Source: Candidatus Methanorudis spinitermitis
Lineage (GTDB): Archaea; Methanobacteriota; Methanobacteria; Methanobacteriales; Methanobacteriaceae
Direction: 5' to 3'
Assembly (NCBI GenBank): GCA_031286225.1
Contig: JAITUQ010000021.1
Span: 1-45,209 of the forward strand
Length of the DNA: 45,209 nucleotides
Each line of letters opens with the position of its first letter. Position 1 is the stretch's first letter. Below are positions 18,765 through 29,231 of this stretch, one piece after another. A model generated the notes under the pieces. That model did not search any database and was not told the DNA's origin. It saw only the letters and a list, made by a program, of their open reading frames with translations. The translations under genes and the position numbers were made by a program.

Positions 18765-19607
18765 TTAACGAGTATTTTTAGCTATTGTAAGTGCAAAAAC
18801 CCCTGCTCCAAACCCATTATCAATATTAACAACAGCTATTCCAGGAGCACATGATTGTAGCATAGCATAGAGTGCAGCTTCACCTTTACCTCCTATTCCA
18901 TAACCAACTGAAGTTGGAACACCAATTACTGGAATATCTACAAGACCTGCCACAACAGAAGGAAGAGCTCCTTCCATTCCTGCACAAACAATGATTGCAC
19001 AAACATTCTCTTCAATCATTTTAGCTATTTGTGGAAATAATCTATGAATTCCTGCTACACCAACATCATAGGATGTTAAAGCTTCACATCCTCCTTCTTC
19101 AACAATAACTTTAGCTTCTTCAGCAGCAGCTATATCTGAAGTTCCAGCAGTTATAATTCCAATTTTTCCATGAGTCTCTTCATTTTTTAAATTTATATTG
19201 TTGACATTTTCAAAATCACTACCTTCATTAATATTATTATGATTTTTTTTAGAAATTTTTAATATTTTAGCTTTAGAATTATATTTAAAATCACATTCTT
19301 TTGATAAATAACTCAAATCATCTTTTAATCTAATATACATTTCTTTTTCAAGTCTTGTGATTAGGACATTTGAATCCTGAGAAACCTTATTAACATTTTT
19401 ATCAAAATATCTTCTTATTATCTTAGATAAATCATTATATTTTTTTCCTTGAGCCAAAATAGCTTCAGGAAAGCCAGTTCTAAATTTTCGAAAGATGTCA
19501 AATTTAGCTATTTCATCTAATTCCATTATATTATCTGATTTTAAAAGATTTTCAGCTTCATTAATGTTAATTTCACCATTTAAAAGATTTTCAAGGATTT
19601 TTCGCAT
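18765..19607 (-). CDS. larB: Nickel-pincer cofactor biosynthesis protein LarB (PurE-like)
   Basis: LarB carboxylates nicotinic acid adenine dinucleotide at the start of nickel-pincer nucleotide synthesis. The C-terminal half is a PurE-like fold ([74 protein letters not shown]), which in LarB follows a helical N-terminal part. The start at 19607 (280 residues) follows GTGATAAT. The upstream ATG at 19679 lies inside a repeated element and has no ribosome site. No other lar gene is in the window, so it could serve a different carboxylase use. Confidence 0.85.
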   Translation of the reverse strand: MRKILENLLNGEININEAENLLKSDNIMELDEIAKFDIFRKFRTGFPEAILAQGKKYNDLSKIIRRYFDKNVNKVSQDSNVLITRLEKEMYIRLKDDLSYLSKECDFKYNSKAKILKISKKNHNNINEGSDFENVNNINLKNEETHGKIGIITAGTSDIAAAEEAKVIVEEGGCEALTSYDVGVAGIHRLFPQIAKMIEENVCAIIVCAGMEGALPSVVAGLVDIPVIGVPTSVGYGIGGKGEAALYAMLQSCAPGIAVVNIDNGFGAGVFALTIAKNTR

Positions 19608-19661
19608 ATTATCACGATGTTTTAAAAAATTAAAAAAATTATAATTTATTTTTTTAATCAA

Positions 19662-19778
19662 AAAATTATCAATTTTCATTAAAAATTTTATAAAAATTAT
19701 CTAATAATAAAATTATCAATTTTCATTTTAAAAATTTAATAAATTATGTTTTCCAATGACAAAATTATCAATTTTCAT
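19662..19778. repeat. Three 18-bp perfect repeats upstream of larB
   Basis: AAAATTATCAATTTTCAT occurs exactly at 19662-19679, 19709-19726 and 19761-19778, with spacings of 47 and 52 bp; flanking sequence is also similar, so this is a decayed tandem repeat. It lies just before the larB ribosome site and generates a spurious in-frame ATG for a longer larB frame. Confidence 0.7.
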
Positions 19779-19879
19779 TTAAAGATTTATAAAATTTATA
19801 GCTATTTTTATTTTTTAAATTTTATCTAATAAAAAATTTATTCTAATTAATAAAATAGAAATAAAACATTATCTGATTT

Positions 19880-21052
19880 TCATCTATAGATGAAAAACTT
19901 AACTATTTTTCCAATGGCTCTATAATACCAGTGATCCATTGATTTACTAACATTTTTCAATTCATCAACAATAGCTATTTCCTGAGGACATTTTTCCTCA
20001 CAAATTCCACATTCTCTGCATTTGTAAGCTGCTGATTTATCTTCAGTTGCATTCACATACATTCCTAATGGTCTAAATCCTCCGAATATTGATTTATCAT
20101 TATATGATGAAAAACATGTTGGAATATCCACATTATGTGGACATGGCATACAATAAGCACAATTTGTACAGTCTACCTTAATTTTACTTTTAAATTCTTC
20201 TTTAACTTTCTCTAGCATTTCTTTTTCTTCCATAGACAATGAATTTGGAAAAGCATTTGAAGCAGCTTTTATATTTTCTTCTATATGTTCCTCTTCATTC
20301 ATGCCAGATAAAACTACTTTTACATCAGGATTATCCCAAACCCATCGAAATGCCCATTCTCCTGGAGAACACTTAATATCAAAAATTTCTATGTGTTTTT
20401 TAGCATTTTTAGGTAACTTATCAACAAGCATGCCACCTCTAAGAGGTTCCATGATTATTACACCAATACCCTTAGATGCAGCATATTCTACTCCTTCAGT
20501 CCCAGCCTGATAATTTTCATCAATATAATTATATTGTACAAGTGTGAATTCCCAATCAAAATCATCTATTATCTTTTTAAAATTATGTAAATTACCATGG
20601 AATGAAAATCCAAAGTTGATTATCCGTCCTTTCTCTTTTTCTTCATTTACAAATTCTAAGATTCCATTTTTTTTTAGTTTTTCCCAATCTTCAAACTTTA
20701 TTAGATTATGAATCATATAATAATCAATATAATCAGTTTGAAGTCTATCAAGCTGTTCTTCAAAAATTTCATCCATTTTTTTTCTATCTCTTGCAGTAGG
20801 AGCAGGCATTTTATCAGCAATTTTCACTTTTTCCCTGCAATCATTGTTTTTTAAGATTTTTCCCAGAGTTTTTTCACTTCCTGGATAAAGGTAAGCTGTA
20901 TCGAAGTAATTGACCCCACTATCAATAGCTGTCATAATTTGTTTTTCTGTTCTTTTATAATCAATAAGTCCATTTTTCTTTGGATAACGCATACACCCAT
21001 ATCCTAATATGGATAATTCATCTCCATTCTTTTTCATTTTCCGATAAAGCAT
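19880..21052 (-). CDS. Aldo/keto reductase with C-terminal 4Fe-4S domain
   Basis: Predicted NAD(P)H-dependent oxidoreductase of 390 residues. The N-terminal TIM-barrel part has LGYGCMRYPK, GVNYFDTAYLYPGSE with catalytic Asp and Tyr, and YYMIHNL. The C-terminal part has CTNCAYCMPCP and CRECGICEEKCP, consistent with an iron-sulfur cluster. The start at 21052 follows GGAGA; an upstream start at 21127 would add a hydrophobic stretch unlike the family. It appears monocistronic. Substrate unknown. Confidence 0.87.
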   Translation of the reverse strand: MLYRKMKKNGDELSILGYGCMRYPKKNGLIDYKRTEKQIMTAIDSGVNYFDTAYLYPGSEKTLGKILKNNDCREKVKIADKMPAPTARDRKKMDEIFEEQLDRLQTDYIDYYMIHNLIKFEDWEKLKKNGILEFVNEEKEKGRIINFGFSFHGNLHNFKKIIDDFDWEFTLVQYNYIDENYQAGTEGVEYAASKGIGVIIMEPLRGGMLVDKLPKNAKKHIEIFDIKCSPGEWAFRWVWDNPDVKVVLSGMNEEEHIEENIKAASNAFPNSLSMEEKEMLEKVKEEFKSKIKVDCTNCAYCMPCPHNVDIPTCFSSYNDKSIFGGFRPLGMYVNATEDKSAAYKCRECGICEEKCPQEIAIVDELKNVSKSMDHWYYRAIGKIVKFFIYR

Positions 21053-21347
21053 TGAAATTTCTCCATATTTATATAAATTATATAAATTATTATTTATAAT
21101 TAAAAATAATATTAGTATAATACTCACTATAAATCAGCTATTATTTATTATATTTATAAATTATTTATTAATCTTTGTTAATTATTTATTAATCTTGATT
21201 TTTATTAAACTTGGTTCATTAAGTTTTTATTAATTACTAATACTTTACAAAATTAAAATTCTATATTCTTTTCACCTGCTTTGTAAATTTTAATAAGATT
21301 TTTGATTCAATAATCTTTTTTAGAACTTTTTCTTTCTATATTTTATT
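21053..21347. other. Intergenic region, low complexity
   Basis: About 295 bp of AT-rich DNA with short repeats such as TTTATTAATCTT(T/G). No gene or clear signal is seen; T-rich minus-strand tracts after the flavodoxin gene may terminate its operon. Confidence 0.4.
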
Positions 21348-22034
21348 TTACTTTTCAATATAGTATCCATTTTCAACCCATCTATCGATAATTCCTCTAT
21401 ACTGAATTTTATTTTTTAAAACATGAGGTTTTATACCTACACTAAAAGACACTTTTCGAAATATTCTTTCATAAATAGAAAGTGGATTATCTTTTTCAAC
21501 TTTAAGCAGGAACTTATGAGACAATTTTGAAATTTGATTATTTCGTTTATCAGTAATAGCTTTCTCCTCATGATTTAGTTTAAGTAAATATTGACAACTG
21601 ACAGCTCCTCCAGAATTCCTTATTAATTCATTAATTACTTTTTGTGCTTTTCTACCACCAAAATTCTCATAAGTTACTACTGAAAAGCAAGCTTTATTGT
21701 ATAATAATCGCTCAAATACAAAATGACATCTATCCATTAGTACCTTAAAATGTCCTGAAACATTAGTTACATATGTAGGACTACCAAATATAACTCCATC
21801 AGAGTTTTCAATTTTTTTAGACAGATTTTCTAAACCATCATCTTTAATATGACAATATCCTTTTTTATAACATGAAAAACAGCCACTACAAAGATGCACA
21901 TTCATTTCTGCTAAATCAATATATTCAATACCAAGTGATGGATCTATTTCAATTAAAGAATTTTTAATTTTTGTAAGTATCTGACCAGTTACACCTTTTA
22001 CTCTTGGACTACCATTTATAATAAGAATTTTCAT
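21348..22034 (-). CDS. Flavodoxin-fold FMN reductase-like protein
   Basis: Predicted FMN-binding flavodoxin-family protein of 228 residues. MKILIINGSPRVKGVTGQIL forms the phosphate loop, GVIFGSPTYVTNVSGHFKVL the isoalloxazine-binding part, and CSGCFSCYKKGYC is a cysteine cluster typical of iron-sulfur flavoprotein-like NADPH-dependent FMN reductases. AAAGGAG precedes the ATG. It is the last gene of a minus-strand run with arsR, EFR1 and a small membrane protein. Partner unknown. Confidence 0.83.
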   Translation of the reverse strand: MKILIINGSPRVKGVTGQILTKIKNSLIEIDPSLGIEYIDLAEMNVHLCSGCFSCYKKGYCHIKDDGLENLSKKIENSDGVIFGSPTYVTNVSGHFKVLMDRCHFVFERLLYNKACFSVVTYENFGGRKAQKVINELIRNSGGAVSCQYLLKLNHEEKAITDKRNNQISKLSHKFLLKVEKDNPLSIYERIFRKVSFSVGIKPHVLKNKIQYRGIIDRWVENGYYIEK

Positions 22035-22162
22035 CTTTTTAACTCCTTTAATATTTCTATATTATGAAATGTGTCTTAGATTTTTTTCATCTTATTCTCT
22101 CAACTTCAGCCAAAAACATCTTTTTTTAAAATTAACTTATGATTATAAATCAAAACATAAAG

Positions 22163-22552
22163 TCAGGTATAATAAAGAACGACTATACTACATATAAATC
22201 CTAATATTGAAATAGGAGTCATTAGATATTTTTCCTTCTTACTTTTTGTTAATAAGCCATTAGCAATAATCGCATATCCTAAGAAAATAGTATATAAAAC
22301 CAATGAAATATTGATAATCTCATTTGAAATACCTATTTCAAAGAATTTTATACGTTGCAAATATGATAATCCAGTGAAAAGGAATAATAAAGAAAAAATT
22401 CCACTTATAATGCGTTTTTTTAATGGTAAAACTTTATTATATCCTCCCAACACATATTCACCAAATGGTGCACCAAATATAAGTAAACAGTGTAAAAAAA
22501 CAAAGATGAATGGTAACAAAACACTGATAAAATTTGCAATATATAGTATCAT
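22163..22552 (-). CDS. Small membrane protein of unknown function
   Basis: A 129-residue, four-helix membrane protein (about 3-25, 45-63, 75-97 and 105-127). I do not recognise the family. The start at 22552 is preferred: GAGGGG lies just upstream, and a TTG at 22564 overlaps it. It starts 20 bp after the EFR1 gene ends and is likely cotranscribed. The context suggests a membrane partner for redox proteins, which is inference only. Confidence 0.7.
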   Translation of the reverse strand: MILYIANFISVLLPFIFVFLHCLLIFGAPFGEYVLGGYNKVLPLKKRIISGIFSLLFLFTGLSYLQRIKFFEIGISNEIINISLVLYTIFLGYAIIANGLLTKSKKEKYLMTPISILGFICSIVVLYYT

Positions 22553-22572
22553 CAGACCCCTCAAAATGTTTA

Positions 22573-23337
22573 TTAGCTAAATTCTATATAAGGATTGACA
22601 TATCTTCCTCGCTTTTTTGTTGAATTACCATATTCTATTGCTTGTGAAGGGCAACGATTGATACATGCAGTACAATGACTACATTTTTTTTCCTTCCATT
22701 CTGGTTTTCCATCTTCCATATGTATAATCTGAGAAGGACATATTTTTTCACACTGCCCACAATTTGTACATTCTTCTGTTGCATAAAATTTTTTTGTTTT
22801 ACGAAGAACCCCATAAAGTCTATTTGGAATAGGTGAAACTATTGCAATTGATCCATGATCTGCAAAATATCCTTTTTTATTCTTTTTTATTCTTTCAATT
22901 AGCTTTTTTACTTGTTTTTCTGCCATACCCATAACTGAATTTATATTTTCTTTATTAGTTATATCATGAATCATGATATAATTACTAGGCATTTTAACTG
23001 AATAGCTACTGTTTAATTTTAGATTTTTCAATTCCAATAAGTTCCCTAAATTTTTATCTGCATTCCCAACATGACCCCCACATGTAATTACTGTGTATAT
23101 AAATGGATTTTCGGTTGTTTTTAAATTCAATTTATTTACAAATTCAGATACTATGGTAGGTAAACCCCAAAAGTAAACGGGAAATATAATTCCTATTTTT
23201 TCTCCTTTTTCGATTTTATAATTAAACTTTTTCTCATTTAGTGCATGAGCCATATTAACTAGCTTTCCACCCTCAATTTCTTGTATTTTTCTAGCTACAT
23301 ACAGGCAATTACCTGTACCTGTAAAATAAAAAATCAA
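22573..23337 (-). CDS. EFR1-type flavodoxin-ferredoxin fusion protein
   Basis: Second EFR1-like electron carrier in the window, 254 residues. The FMN phosphate loop is FTGTGNCLYVARKI at the very N-terminus. IIFPVYFWGLP is typical, and VITCGGHVGNADKNL follows. The two cluster motifs are CTNCGQCEKICP (Cys 190, 193, 196, 200) and CSHCTACINRCP (Cys 219, 222, 225, 229). It starts with TTG at 23337, nine bases after GGAGG. It lies downstream of an arsR-type gene and may be controlled by it. Confidence 0.85.
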   Translation of the reverse strand: MIFYFTGTGNCLYVARKIQEIEGGKLVNMAHALNEKKFNYKIEKGEKIGIIFPVYFWGLPTIVSEFVNKLNLKTTENPFIYTVITCGGHVGNADKNLGNLLELKNLKLNSSYSVKMPSNYIMIHDITNKENINSVMGMAEKQVKKLIERIKKNKKGYFADHGSIAIVSPIPNRLYGVLRKTKKFYATEECTNCGQCEKICPSQIIHMEDGKPEWKEKKCSHCTACINRCPSQAIEYGNSTKKRGRYVNPYIEFS

Positions 23338-23443
23338 TTAAGCATTCCTCCATTTTTACATTTTATACACAAAGCTAATTTTTATAGTTTTATTGTTTGA
23401 TAATTTTATAATTTTCGAATTGTTTTTATAAAAAAATAATATT

Positions 23444-23740
23444 TTATTTATTAGGTAAGTTTAACAGTTCACTTACTTCATCCACCATCTTTTCATTAAC
23501 TCTTGCAACTAAAAATTTTCCTTTGCGTTCTGTGAAAATTAACTCAGCATTAGTCAATTCTTTAAGATGATGAGAAATAGTTGGAGCACCAATTTTGAAA
23601 GATTCAGCAATGTCACATATCAAACAACCATTGCTTGTTTTATAGCTAGTTTCTTGATTTTCAACAATTTTTAAATAAAGTTCTAATCTATTCGGGTTAG
23701 ATAAAGCTTTAAAAACTTTTGCCATTTTTTTAGTGTCCAT
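23444..23740 (-). CDS. ArsR/SmtB family transcriptional regulator
   Basis: Winged-helix DNA-binding protein of 98 residues. MAKVFKALSNPNRLELYLKI is the usual ArsR start, and KIGAPTISHHLKELTNAELI is the recognition helix region. CLIC (about residues 39-42) sits where metal- or redox-sensing ArsR proteins often place ligands, but sensing is not proven. The ATG at 23740 follows GGGTG; the GTG at 23749 overlaps that site. It heads a minus-strand run with EFR1, a membrane protein and a flavodoxin. Confidence 0.88.
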   Translation of the reverse strand: MDTKKMAKVFKALSNPNRLELYLKIVENQETSYKTSNGCLICDIAESFKIGAPTISHHLKELTNAELIFTERKGKFLVARVNEKMVDEVSELLNLPNK

Positions 23741-23752
23741 TACATACACCCA

Positions 23753-23808
23753 ATACTACAATTCGACAAGTATCAAAATAATATAATTAAAAACTAGTAT
23801 ATAAAAGT
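23753..23808 (-). promoter_or_regulatory. arsR promoter with possible operator
   Basis: On the minus strand ACTTTTATATACT (23796-23808) is the TATA box. An imperfect dyad with outer arms ATACT (23753-23757) and AGTAT (23769-23773) sits at the expected transcription start, a usual place for an autoregulatory ArsR site. The arms are only five bases. Confidence 0.4.
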
Positions 23809-24139
23809 TGTGTAATTCTTCATTGATAATATATTAATTATTTTTATTAATTATCTTTTTATTTTTTTAAAAGTCATTGAATTTTAAATATATTCTATTA
23901 TTATGTATTTATATAGTTTATTAAATGTAAACATTGTTTTATATGTTAAAAAAAGAAAATTAATAAATATTTGTTTTTAAATTTAAATTAAATTATTATT
24001 CTTAAGTTTAAATAAAATGAAATTATTATTTTAGTAAAAAATAATTATTTAACAACCCCTATAATATAATTATAAAAAATCAAACAGAAAAGTTATTCAT
24101 AGAAAGATAATTTTTTTGCAATTTATTGGTGTAATATTA
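23809..24139. other. arsR-hypF divergent intergenic region
   Basis: About 330 bp of AT-rich DNA without a gene. Toward hypF, CTATAATATAATTATAAAAA (24059-24078) can act as a TATA region, placing transcription near 24095. Confidence 0.4.
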
Positions 24140-26488
24140 ATGAAAATAGCTAAAATATTAGTTCAAGGAATTGTCCAAGGAGTAGGATTTAGACCAACAG
24201 TGTATAGAATAGCTAAAACTTTAAATCTAAGAGGATATGTGCGAAATCTTGGAAATATAGTTGAAATAATTTTATTTGAAAATGAAGAAAAAACAAAGAA
24301 ATTTATTTCTAACTTAAAAGAAGAAGCCCCACCAATATCGAAAATTAATTCAATAAATCTTCAATGGATGGAAAAATGTGAACACCCTTATCCAAAAAAC
24401 ATAGATTTTGAGATACTTGAAAGTTCATCTAATTTTTCAGGAGTATCAGTTATTCCCCCAGATATAGCTATTTGTGATAATTGTTTAAAAGAAATAAAAA
24501 CTCCAAATAATCGAAGATATAAATATCCTTTTACTGCTTGTACAGATTGTGGTCCTCGCTTTACTGTAATTAAAGATGTTCCATACGACAGGGATAAAAC
24601 TACAATGGATGATTTCCCTTTATGTGATGATTGCATGGAAGAGTACACTAATCCATCAAATCGTCGTTATCACGCTGAAGCAAGTTGTTGTGATATTTGT
24701 GGACCTAAATTCGATTTATTTAACTCTGATCATCGTCAATACAACAAAAATCCTATAAAAAAAGCAATAAAGCTTTTAAACAATGGAAATATATTAGTTA
24801 TGAAAGGAATAGGAGGAACACATTTAGTAGCTAAAGTAACAGATGATAGAGTGATTCAAAATTTAAGAAACCGATTGAATAGACCTAATCAACCTTTTGC
24901 AGTAATGGCTCCAGATGTAGATAGGATTAAAACCTTTGCAGAACTTTCCAGCAAAGAATCTAAATCACTCACGTCCAAAGAAAGACCTATAGTTGTATTA
25001 AAGAAAAACAAAAATTATAACTTTGCAGAATCTTTAGCTCCAAATTTACATAACATTGGAGTCATGTTACCTTATTCTCCCTTACACCATATTTTATTTG
25101 ATTATAGTAATGAAAACGCGTATATAATGACTTCAGCTAATATTCCAGGAGAACCAATGATGATTAAAAATAAGGAGATTCTTACAAACCTCTTTGGAAT
25201 AGCTGATTATTACCTCCTTCATAATCGAAGAATCCACAACAGGTGTGATGATTCTGTAATTAGATATAGAAATAATGAACTATCATTTATAAGAAGATCT
25301 CGAGGCTATACTCCTGAACCATATGATTTAACAAATTTGATAAAATCAAATAAAGTTGATGAGGATTTTAATATTTTAACTCTTGGCCCTGAACTTGATG
25401 TGACATTCACACTTCTAAAACAAGGTTTAGCTTATGTATCACAACATATAGGAAATACGAATAAATTTAAAACCTATCAGTTCCTTCAAGAAGCTATTGG
25501 AAACATGATGAATATTACAAAAACAGACTCTTTTAATATAATAGCTTGTGATATGCATCCTCAATTTTTTACAACTAGTCTAGCCCATGAAATGGGAGAA
25601 AAATTTAATTGTGATGTAATACCAGTTCAACATCATCATGCACATGGAGCAGTTTTAGCTATAGATAACTCTCTTGATGAACTCATCTTTATTGCAGCTG
25701 ATGGAGTTGGATATGGGGAAGATGGAACTGCATGGGGAGGAGAGATAATGTATACTAACATCGAAAGCTATGAACGATTAGGTTCACTTATGCCCCAAAA
25801 GATGCCTGGTGGAGATATTTCAACGAAATATCCTGTTCGAATGTTAGCATCTATTTTAATGAATGAAAATACTAATACTTCCCCATATAACGATGATGAA
25901 CTTAAAAAACTTTTAAATGAAAAATACATTAAATATTTCAAACATGGCGAATTAGAAATTGATAGTTTATTTAAACAATTAAAGTCCAATTTAAATGTCA
26001 CATTAACAACCAGCACAGGCAGGATTCTCGATTCAATAGCTGTTGCCTTAAATATTTGTGGTAAAAGGACTTATGAAGGAGAATGTGCTATGAAATTAGA
26101 GTCTTTTGCTTATGGATCTTGTGGAGATTTAACCATTCCACAAAAAATAAAAAAAGTTGATAATCGTCCGGTTTTAGATACAAGCTTCATATTGCAGAAT
26201 ATTATGGAAAAAATAGCTAATGGAGAAAATAAAAAAGAAATAGCAGCTGCAGGACAAATTGCTCTTAGTGAAGGTTTAGCAGAAATAGCTATTGATTGTG
26301 CAAATAAAAAAGGTATTGATGTTATTGGAGCTACTGGGGGAGTTTTCTATAACGAAGCTATTACATTAGCTGTTAAAAATTACATTGAAAAAGAAGGATT
26401 CAAATTTGTTCAGCACATAAATTCATGCCCAGGAGATGGATCTGTTTCTTTAGGGCAAGCAGCTATTGCTTCTTCTAGATTAAAATGA
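24140..26488 (+). CDS. hypF: Carbamoyltransferase HypF (NiFe hydrogenase maturation)
   Basis: Uses carbamoyl phosphate and ATP to supply HypE with the carbamoyl group that becomes the CN ligands of NiFe hydrogenases. The 782-residue protein has all usual parts in order: acylphosphatase domain ([16 protein letters not shown]), two zinc fingers (CDNCLKEI to [16 protein letters not shown] to CCDICGPKF), YrdC/Sua5-like domain ([25 protein letters not shown]), and Kae1-like domain (QHHHAHGAV near residue 498; [17 protein letters not shown]). The ATG at 24140 follows GGTG. It is needed for FrhA, encoded at the right end. Confidence 0.95.
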   Translation: MKIAKILVQGIVQGVGFRPTVYRIAKTLNLRGYVRNLGNIVEIILFENEEKTKKFISNLKEEAPPISKINSINLQWMEKCEHPYPKNIDFEILESSSNFSGVSVIPPDIAICDNCLKEIKTPNNRRYKYPFTACTDCGPRFTVIKDVPYDRDKTTMDDFPLCDDCMEEYTNPSNRRYHAEASCCDICGPKFDLFNSDHRQYNKNPIKKAIKLLNNGNILVMKGIGGTHLVAKVTDDRVIQNLRNRLNRPNQPFAVMAPDVDRIKTFAELSSKESKSLTSKERPIVVLKKNKNYNFAESLAPNLHNIGVMLPYSPLHHILFDYSNENAYIMTSANIPGEPMMIKNKEILTNLFGIADYYLLHNRRIHNRCDDSVIRYRNNELSFIRRSRGYTPEPYDLTNLIKSNKVDEDFNILTLGPELDVTFTLLKQGLAYVSQHIGNTNKFKTYQFLQEAIGNMMNITKTDSFNIIACDMHPQFFTTSLAHEMGEKFNCDVIPVQHHHAHGAVLAIDNSLDELIFIAADGVGYGEDGTAWGGEIMYTNIESYERLGSLMPQKMPGGDISTKYPVRMLASILMNENTNTSPYNDDELKKLLNEKYIKYFKHGELEIDSLFKQLKSNLNVTLTTSTGRILDSIAVALNICGKRTYEGECAMKLESFAYGSCGDLTIPQKIKKVDNRPVLDTSFILQNIMEKIANGENKKEIAAAGQIALSEGLAEIAIDCANKKGIDVIGATGGVFYNEAITLAVKNYIEKEGFKFVQHINSCPGDGSVSLGQAAIASSRLK

Positions 26489-26736
26489 ATATATCAATTA
26501 TTATTTTTACCAAATATTTATAAGAAATACAATTTTTAATTTTTTAAAAACTAATATATTCATGAATAAATAATTTAAAACTATTTATTTGAATTTATAT
26601 TTAATGTTATATTATAATAAAGAATAAATATTTTTTATAAAATTTTATTAAAAAATATATTTGTTTATAGGCAAATTGAAATGAAAACCATCTTTTGACT
26701 TCAAAAAATATATTGGCAAAATTAAGGTTTTAAATA

Positions 26737-27555
26737 GTGTGTGATATTGTGAAGAAAAATATTGTTAGTGAAAGTAATAGAGCTGCTTGGAATCAAGCCC
26801 TAAAATATCATCAAAAAGCAAGAAACAATTCACTACAAATTGGTTTTAAAAATCCTAAGTTCACAACATTAAATCGTGACTGTGATGAAATATTAATTAA
26901 TGAAATAAAAAATATCAATCTAACTGGTAAAACAATTTCACAAATGCCTTGTAACAATGGCAGAGAGTTATTATCACTTATGCACTTTGGGGCAAAAGAA
27001 GGACTAGGATTCGATATTTCTGATCTCGCAATAAGAGAAGCAAGACAGCTTACAGAAATATCAAAACTAAATGTAAAATTTGAAAGAGTTGATATTTTAG
27101 AAATTGATGAGACTTACAATCATTATTTTGATTTTATCTACGTTTCAGAAGGATCACTTCAATGGTTTCCTGATTTAAATGATTATTTCTCTGTAGCAAG
27201 TAGACTTTTGAAAAAAGATGGGAAAATATTAATTTTTGAAATCCATCCATTTGCATATTTTTTTGAAAATGGATTTGACCCTAAAAAACAAAATTTTGAA
27301 AAAATGACTTCATACTTTAAAAAAGGTTCTTATAATTATAACGATGGGTTAGATTATGTTGGGGGAGTTAAATATGAAGCAAAAAAATGTTATTGGTTCA
27401 TGCATAAAATATCTGATATTCTAAATGCAATATTGCAAAATAAGATAGAAATACAAAAATTTAGTGAGTATAACATGGAAATGGCAAATAATGACTCAAT
27501 AAAATTTTTAGATAAATTTCCCCTTAGCTACATCCTTGTAGGTGAAAAGAAATAA
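26737..27555 (+). CDS. Class I SAM-dependent methyltransferase
   Basis: Predicted methyltransferase of about 270 residues. Motif I is degenerate (ISQMPCNNGRELLSLMHFGA), followed by GLGFDISDLAIREARQL with the acidic residue that binds the SAM ribose. FDFIYVSEGSLQWFPDLNDY and LKKDGKILIFEIHPF are motifs IV-VI. The GTG at 26737 or the GTG at 26749 could be the start. Substrate unknown. It is monocistronic and convergent with the metallophosphoesterase. Confidence 0.78.
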   Translation: MCDIVKKNIVSESNRAAWNQALKYHQKARNNSLQIGFKNPKFTTLNRDCDEILINEIKNINLTGKTISQMPCNNGRELLSLMHFGAKEGLGFDISDLAIREARQLTEISKLNVKFERVDILEIDETYNHYFDFIYVSEGSLQWFPDLNDYFSVASRLLKKDGKILIFEIHPFAYFFENGFDPKKQNFEKMTSYFKKGSYNYNDGLDYVGGVKYEAKKCYWFMHKISDILNAILQNKIEIQKFSEYNMEMANNDSIKFLDKFPLSYILVGEKK

Positions 27556-27775
27556 ATTTTCATTGTGATATTTGCACAGTTGTTTGTCAGATGAAACTAG
27601 AACTTATCTTCATTTTATTGTGATAAAAACAAGAATTTAGCTCTTGATCATTCTTCAAAACGAGTGTATCCTTTTTTATATATTTTTAAAACATAAAATT
27701 GGATTTTAACCTTAATTTTCTAAGTTTTAATAATATTATATTTTTCATAGTAGTTATTAAATCATGCCAAAAACT

Positions 27776-28633
27776 TTATTTTATATCAACAACCACAATT
27801 TCTGGTGGATTAAAAATTCGTGGTATTTGAAGATTATTTGATATACCTCGACTTATAATATGAATCAAGTTGTCATGTTGGTAGATACCACCTGCATATT
27901 TTGGGAACCATCCTTGATTCGGTGCATACAAACCATTCAATACAAAAGGTATTCGAATCTGTCCCCCATGGGCATGACCAGACACTACCAAGTCAAATGA
28001 ATATTTTTTATATGATTCAATCAGTTCTGGTCTATGGGCGAGGAGGATTTTATATTGATTTTTCTCATCTAACTCCTTAAAATTTTCATCCATTGATGGT
28101 TTTAAGTCTTTATTTTCATAATTTATCCATTCAGGGTCATCCACTCCTGCTATTATAATGGGAACACCATCAACATCAATTTCATAAAATTCATCCTCAA
28201 GGACTACAACACCATAACTTCTTATGATCTCCTTGATGTTTTTAATATCCCCAGACCAGTATTCATGGTTTCCAGAAACATAAAAAACTGGGCAGATATC
28301 TTTAATACCATTAAGTAAAAGTTTTGTTCCATTAATCGGAACTTCATCTTCAGCGATATCTCCAGCAAGCAGTATTATATCAGGTTTTTGATCTTTAATC
28401 TTTGCTATGAGTGCACTTTGATTTTCCCCATAAATATGGCTGTGTAAATCAGCAATCAGAATAATACGGATGCTTTCATCTGTTTCAAATTTACTGCTAG
28501 TTACTTCGTGATTTTTTATGGTTAAATCACTATTAAACGCCGTGGCACTAAGCAGTATAAGTATTATAATAAATATGATTATAATTATCATCTTCAAAGA
28601 GGAAAATCTTAGAAATAGACTGGGTTTCTTCAT
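27776..28633 (-). CDS. Membrane-anchored metallophosphoesterase (YkuE/YaeI type)
   Basis: Calcineurin-like phosphoesterase of 285 residues with an N-terminal membrane anchor (about 14-34). Catalytic metal motifs are DLHSH (62-66), LLAGDI (88-93), GNHEYW (121-126), LLAHRPE and GHAHGGQIR. The single anchor and the DLHSH type resemble YaeI/YkuE enzymes, some of which act on UDP-diacylglucosamine or phospholipids; the archaeal substrate is not known. The catalytic domain probably lies outside the membrane. It is followed upstream by the winged-helix regulator on the same strand, 70 bp away. Confidence 0.83.
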   Translation of the reverse strand: MKKPSLFLRFSSLKMIIIIIFIIILILLSATAFNSDLTIKNHEVTSSKFETDESIRIILIADLHSHIYGENQSALIAKIKDQKPDIILLAGDIAEDEVPINGTKLLLNGIKDICPVFYVSGNHEYWSGDIKNIKEIIRSYGVVVLEDEFYEIDVDGVPIIIAGVDDPEWINYENKDLKPSMDENFKELDEKNQYKILLAHRPELIESYKKYSFDLVVSGHAHGGQIRIPFVLNGLYAPNQGWFPKYAGGIYQHDNLIHIISRGISNNLQIPRIFNPPEIVVVDIK

Positions 28634-28702
28634 AAAACATTACCTCTATTCTTATTAAAGATATAATACTATAAACTAATAGAATAATCAATAATATTTA
28701 TT

Positions 28703-29206
28703 TCATAATCTTCTTTCAGTTCTCTCTAAAATATATTCTGCCCTATTTTTCAAGTTGTCATACAATCGAATCAGGCTTTTAAGCTCTTCAACAGCTTCCC
28801 AATGACCTTGATCAATTTTTTTTTCAATTTCCAATAATTTTGACCATTCATCCCCAGATGGAAGCTGTTTTAAATGTAAATTATCCTCTGAAACATTAAT
28901 ATCAAAAGAACTTTCAGTAATGGTGATGTTTATAGTAAAATCATGAGGCATGTCATAATATTTACGAGGTCTTCCTCTAACGATTTTTTTAAATGAAGAT
29001 TCTAATATTCCAAGTTCTTCCATAGCTCGCAGATGCTCTATAATAGCTTTTTGACCAATTTCTAATTCTTTAGATATTTCACTAACAAATCTTGGCTCTT
29101 CTCGAAGTAAATCAATAATTTCACGTCTGGTTCTACATCCCATAACATCAAGTAGGTCGTCCCTATCAACATTATAAAATGGATTTTTTTTAGGATTATT
29201 TATCAT
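28703..29206 (-). CDS. Winged-helix (ArsR-like) regulator next to chaperone operon
   Basis: Predicted 167-residue DNA-binding protein. RTRREIIDLLREEPRFVSEI and LEIGQKAIIEHLRAMEELGI form the winged helix, and RGRPRKYYDM the wing; the C-terminal half has strands and a charged helix. It is divergent from grpE-dnaK-dnaJ and has repeats in the shared region, so it is a candidate heat-shock repressor (inference). The TATA box at 29232-29240 makes the ATG at 29206 the likely start, giving an almost leaderless mRNA; the ATG at 29230 would lie upstream of the transcription start. Confidence 0.8.
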   Translation of the reverse strand: MINNPKKNPFYNVDRDDLLDVMGCRTRREIIDLLREEPRFVSEISKELEIGQKAIIEHLRAMEELGILESSFKKIVRGRPRKYYDMPHDFTINITITESSFDINVSEDNLHLKQLPSGDEWSKLLEIEKKIDQGHWEAVEELKSLIRLYDNLKNRAEYILERTERRL

Positions 29207-29231
29207 CAGTGCTATTATGTAACGAAACATT

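Noticed and set aside
19662..19778. CRISPR array from 18-bp repeats
   Set aside because: Spacers are similar to each other, repeats are short, and no cas genes are present.
25768..26016. 82-residue frame opposite hypF
   Set aside because: Antisense to a conserved part of hypF, no start signals.
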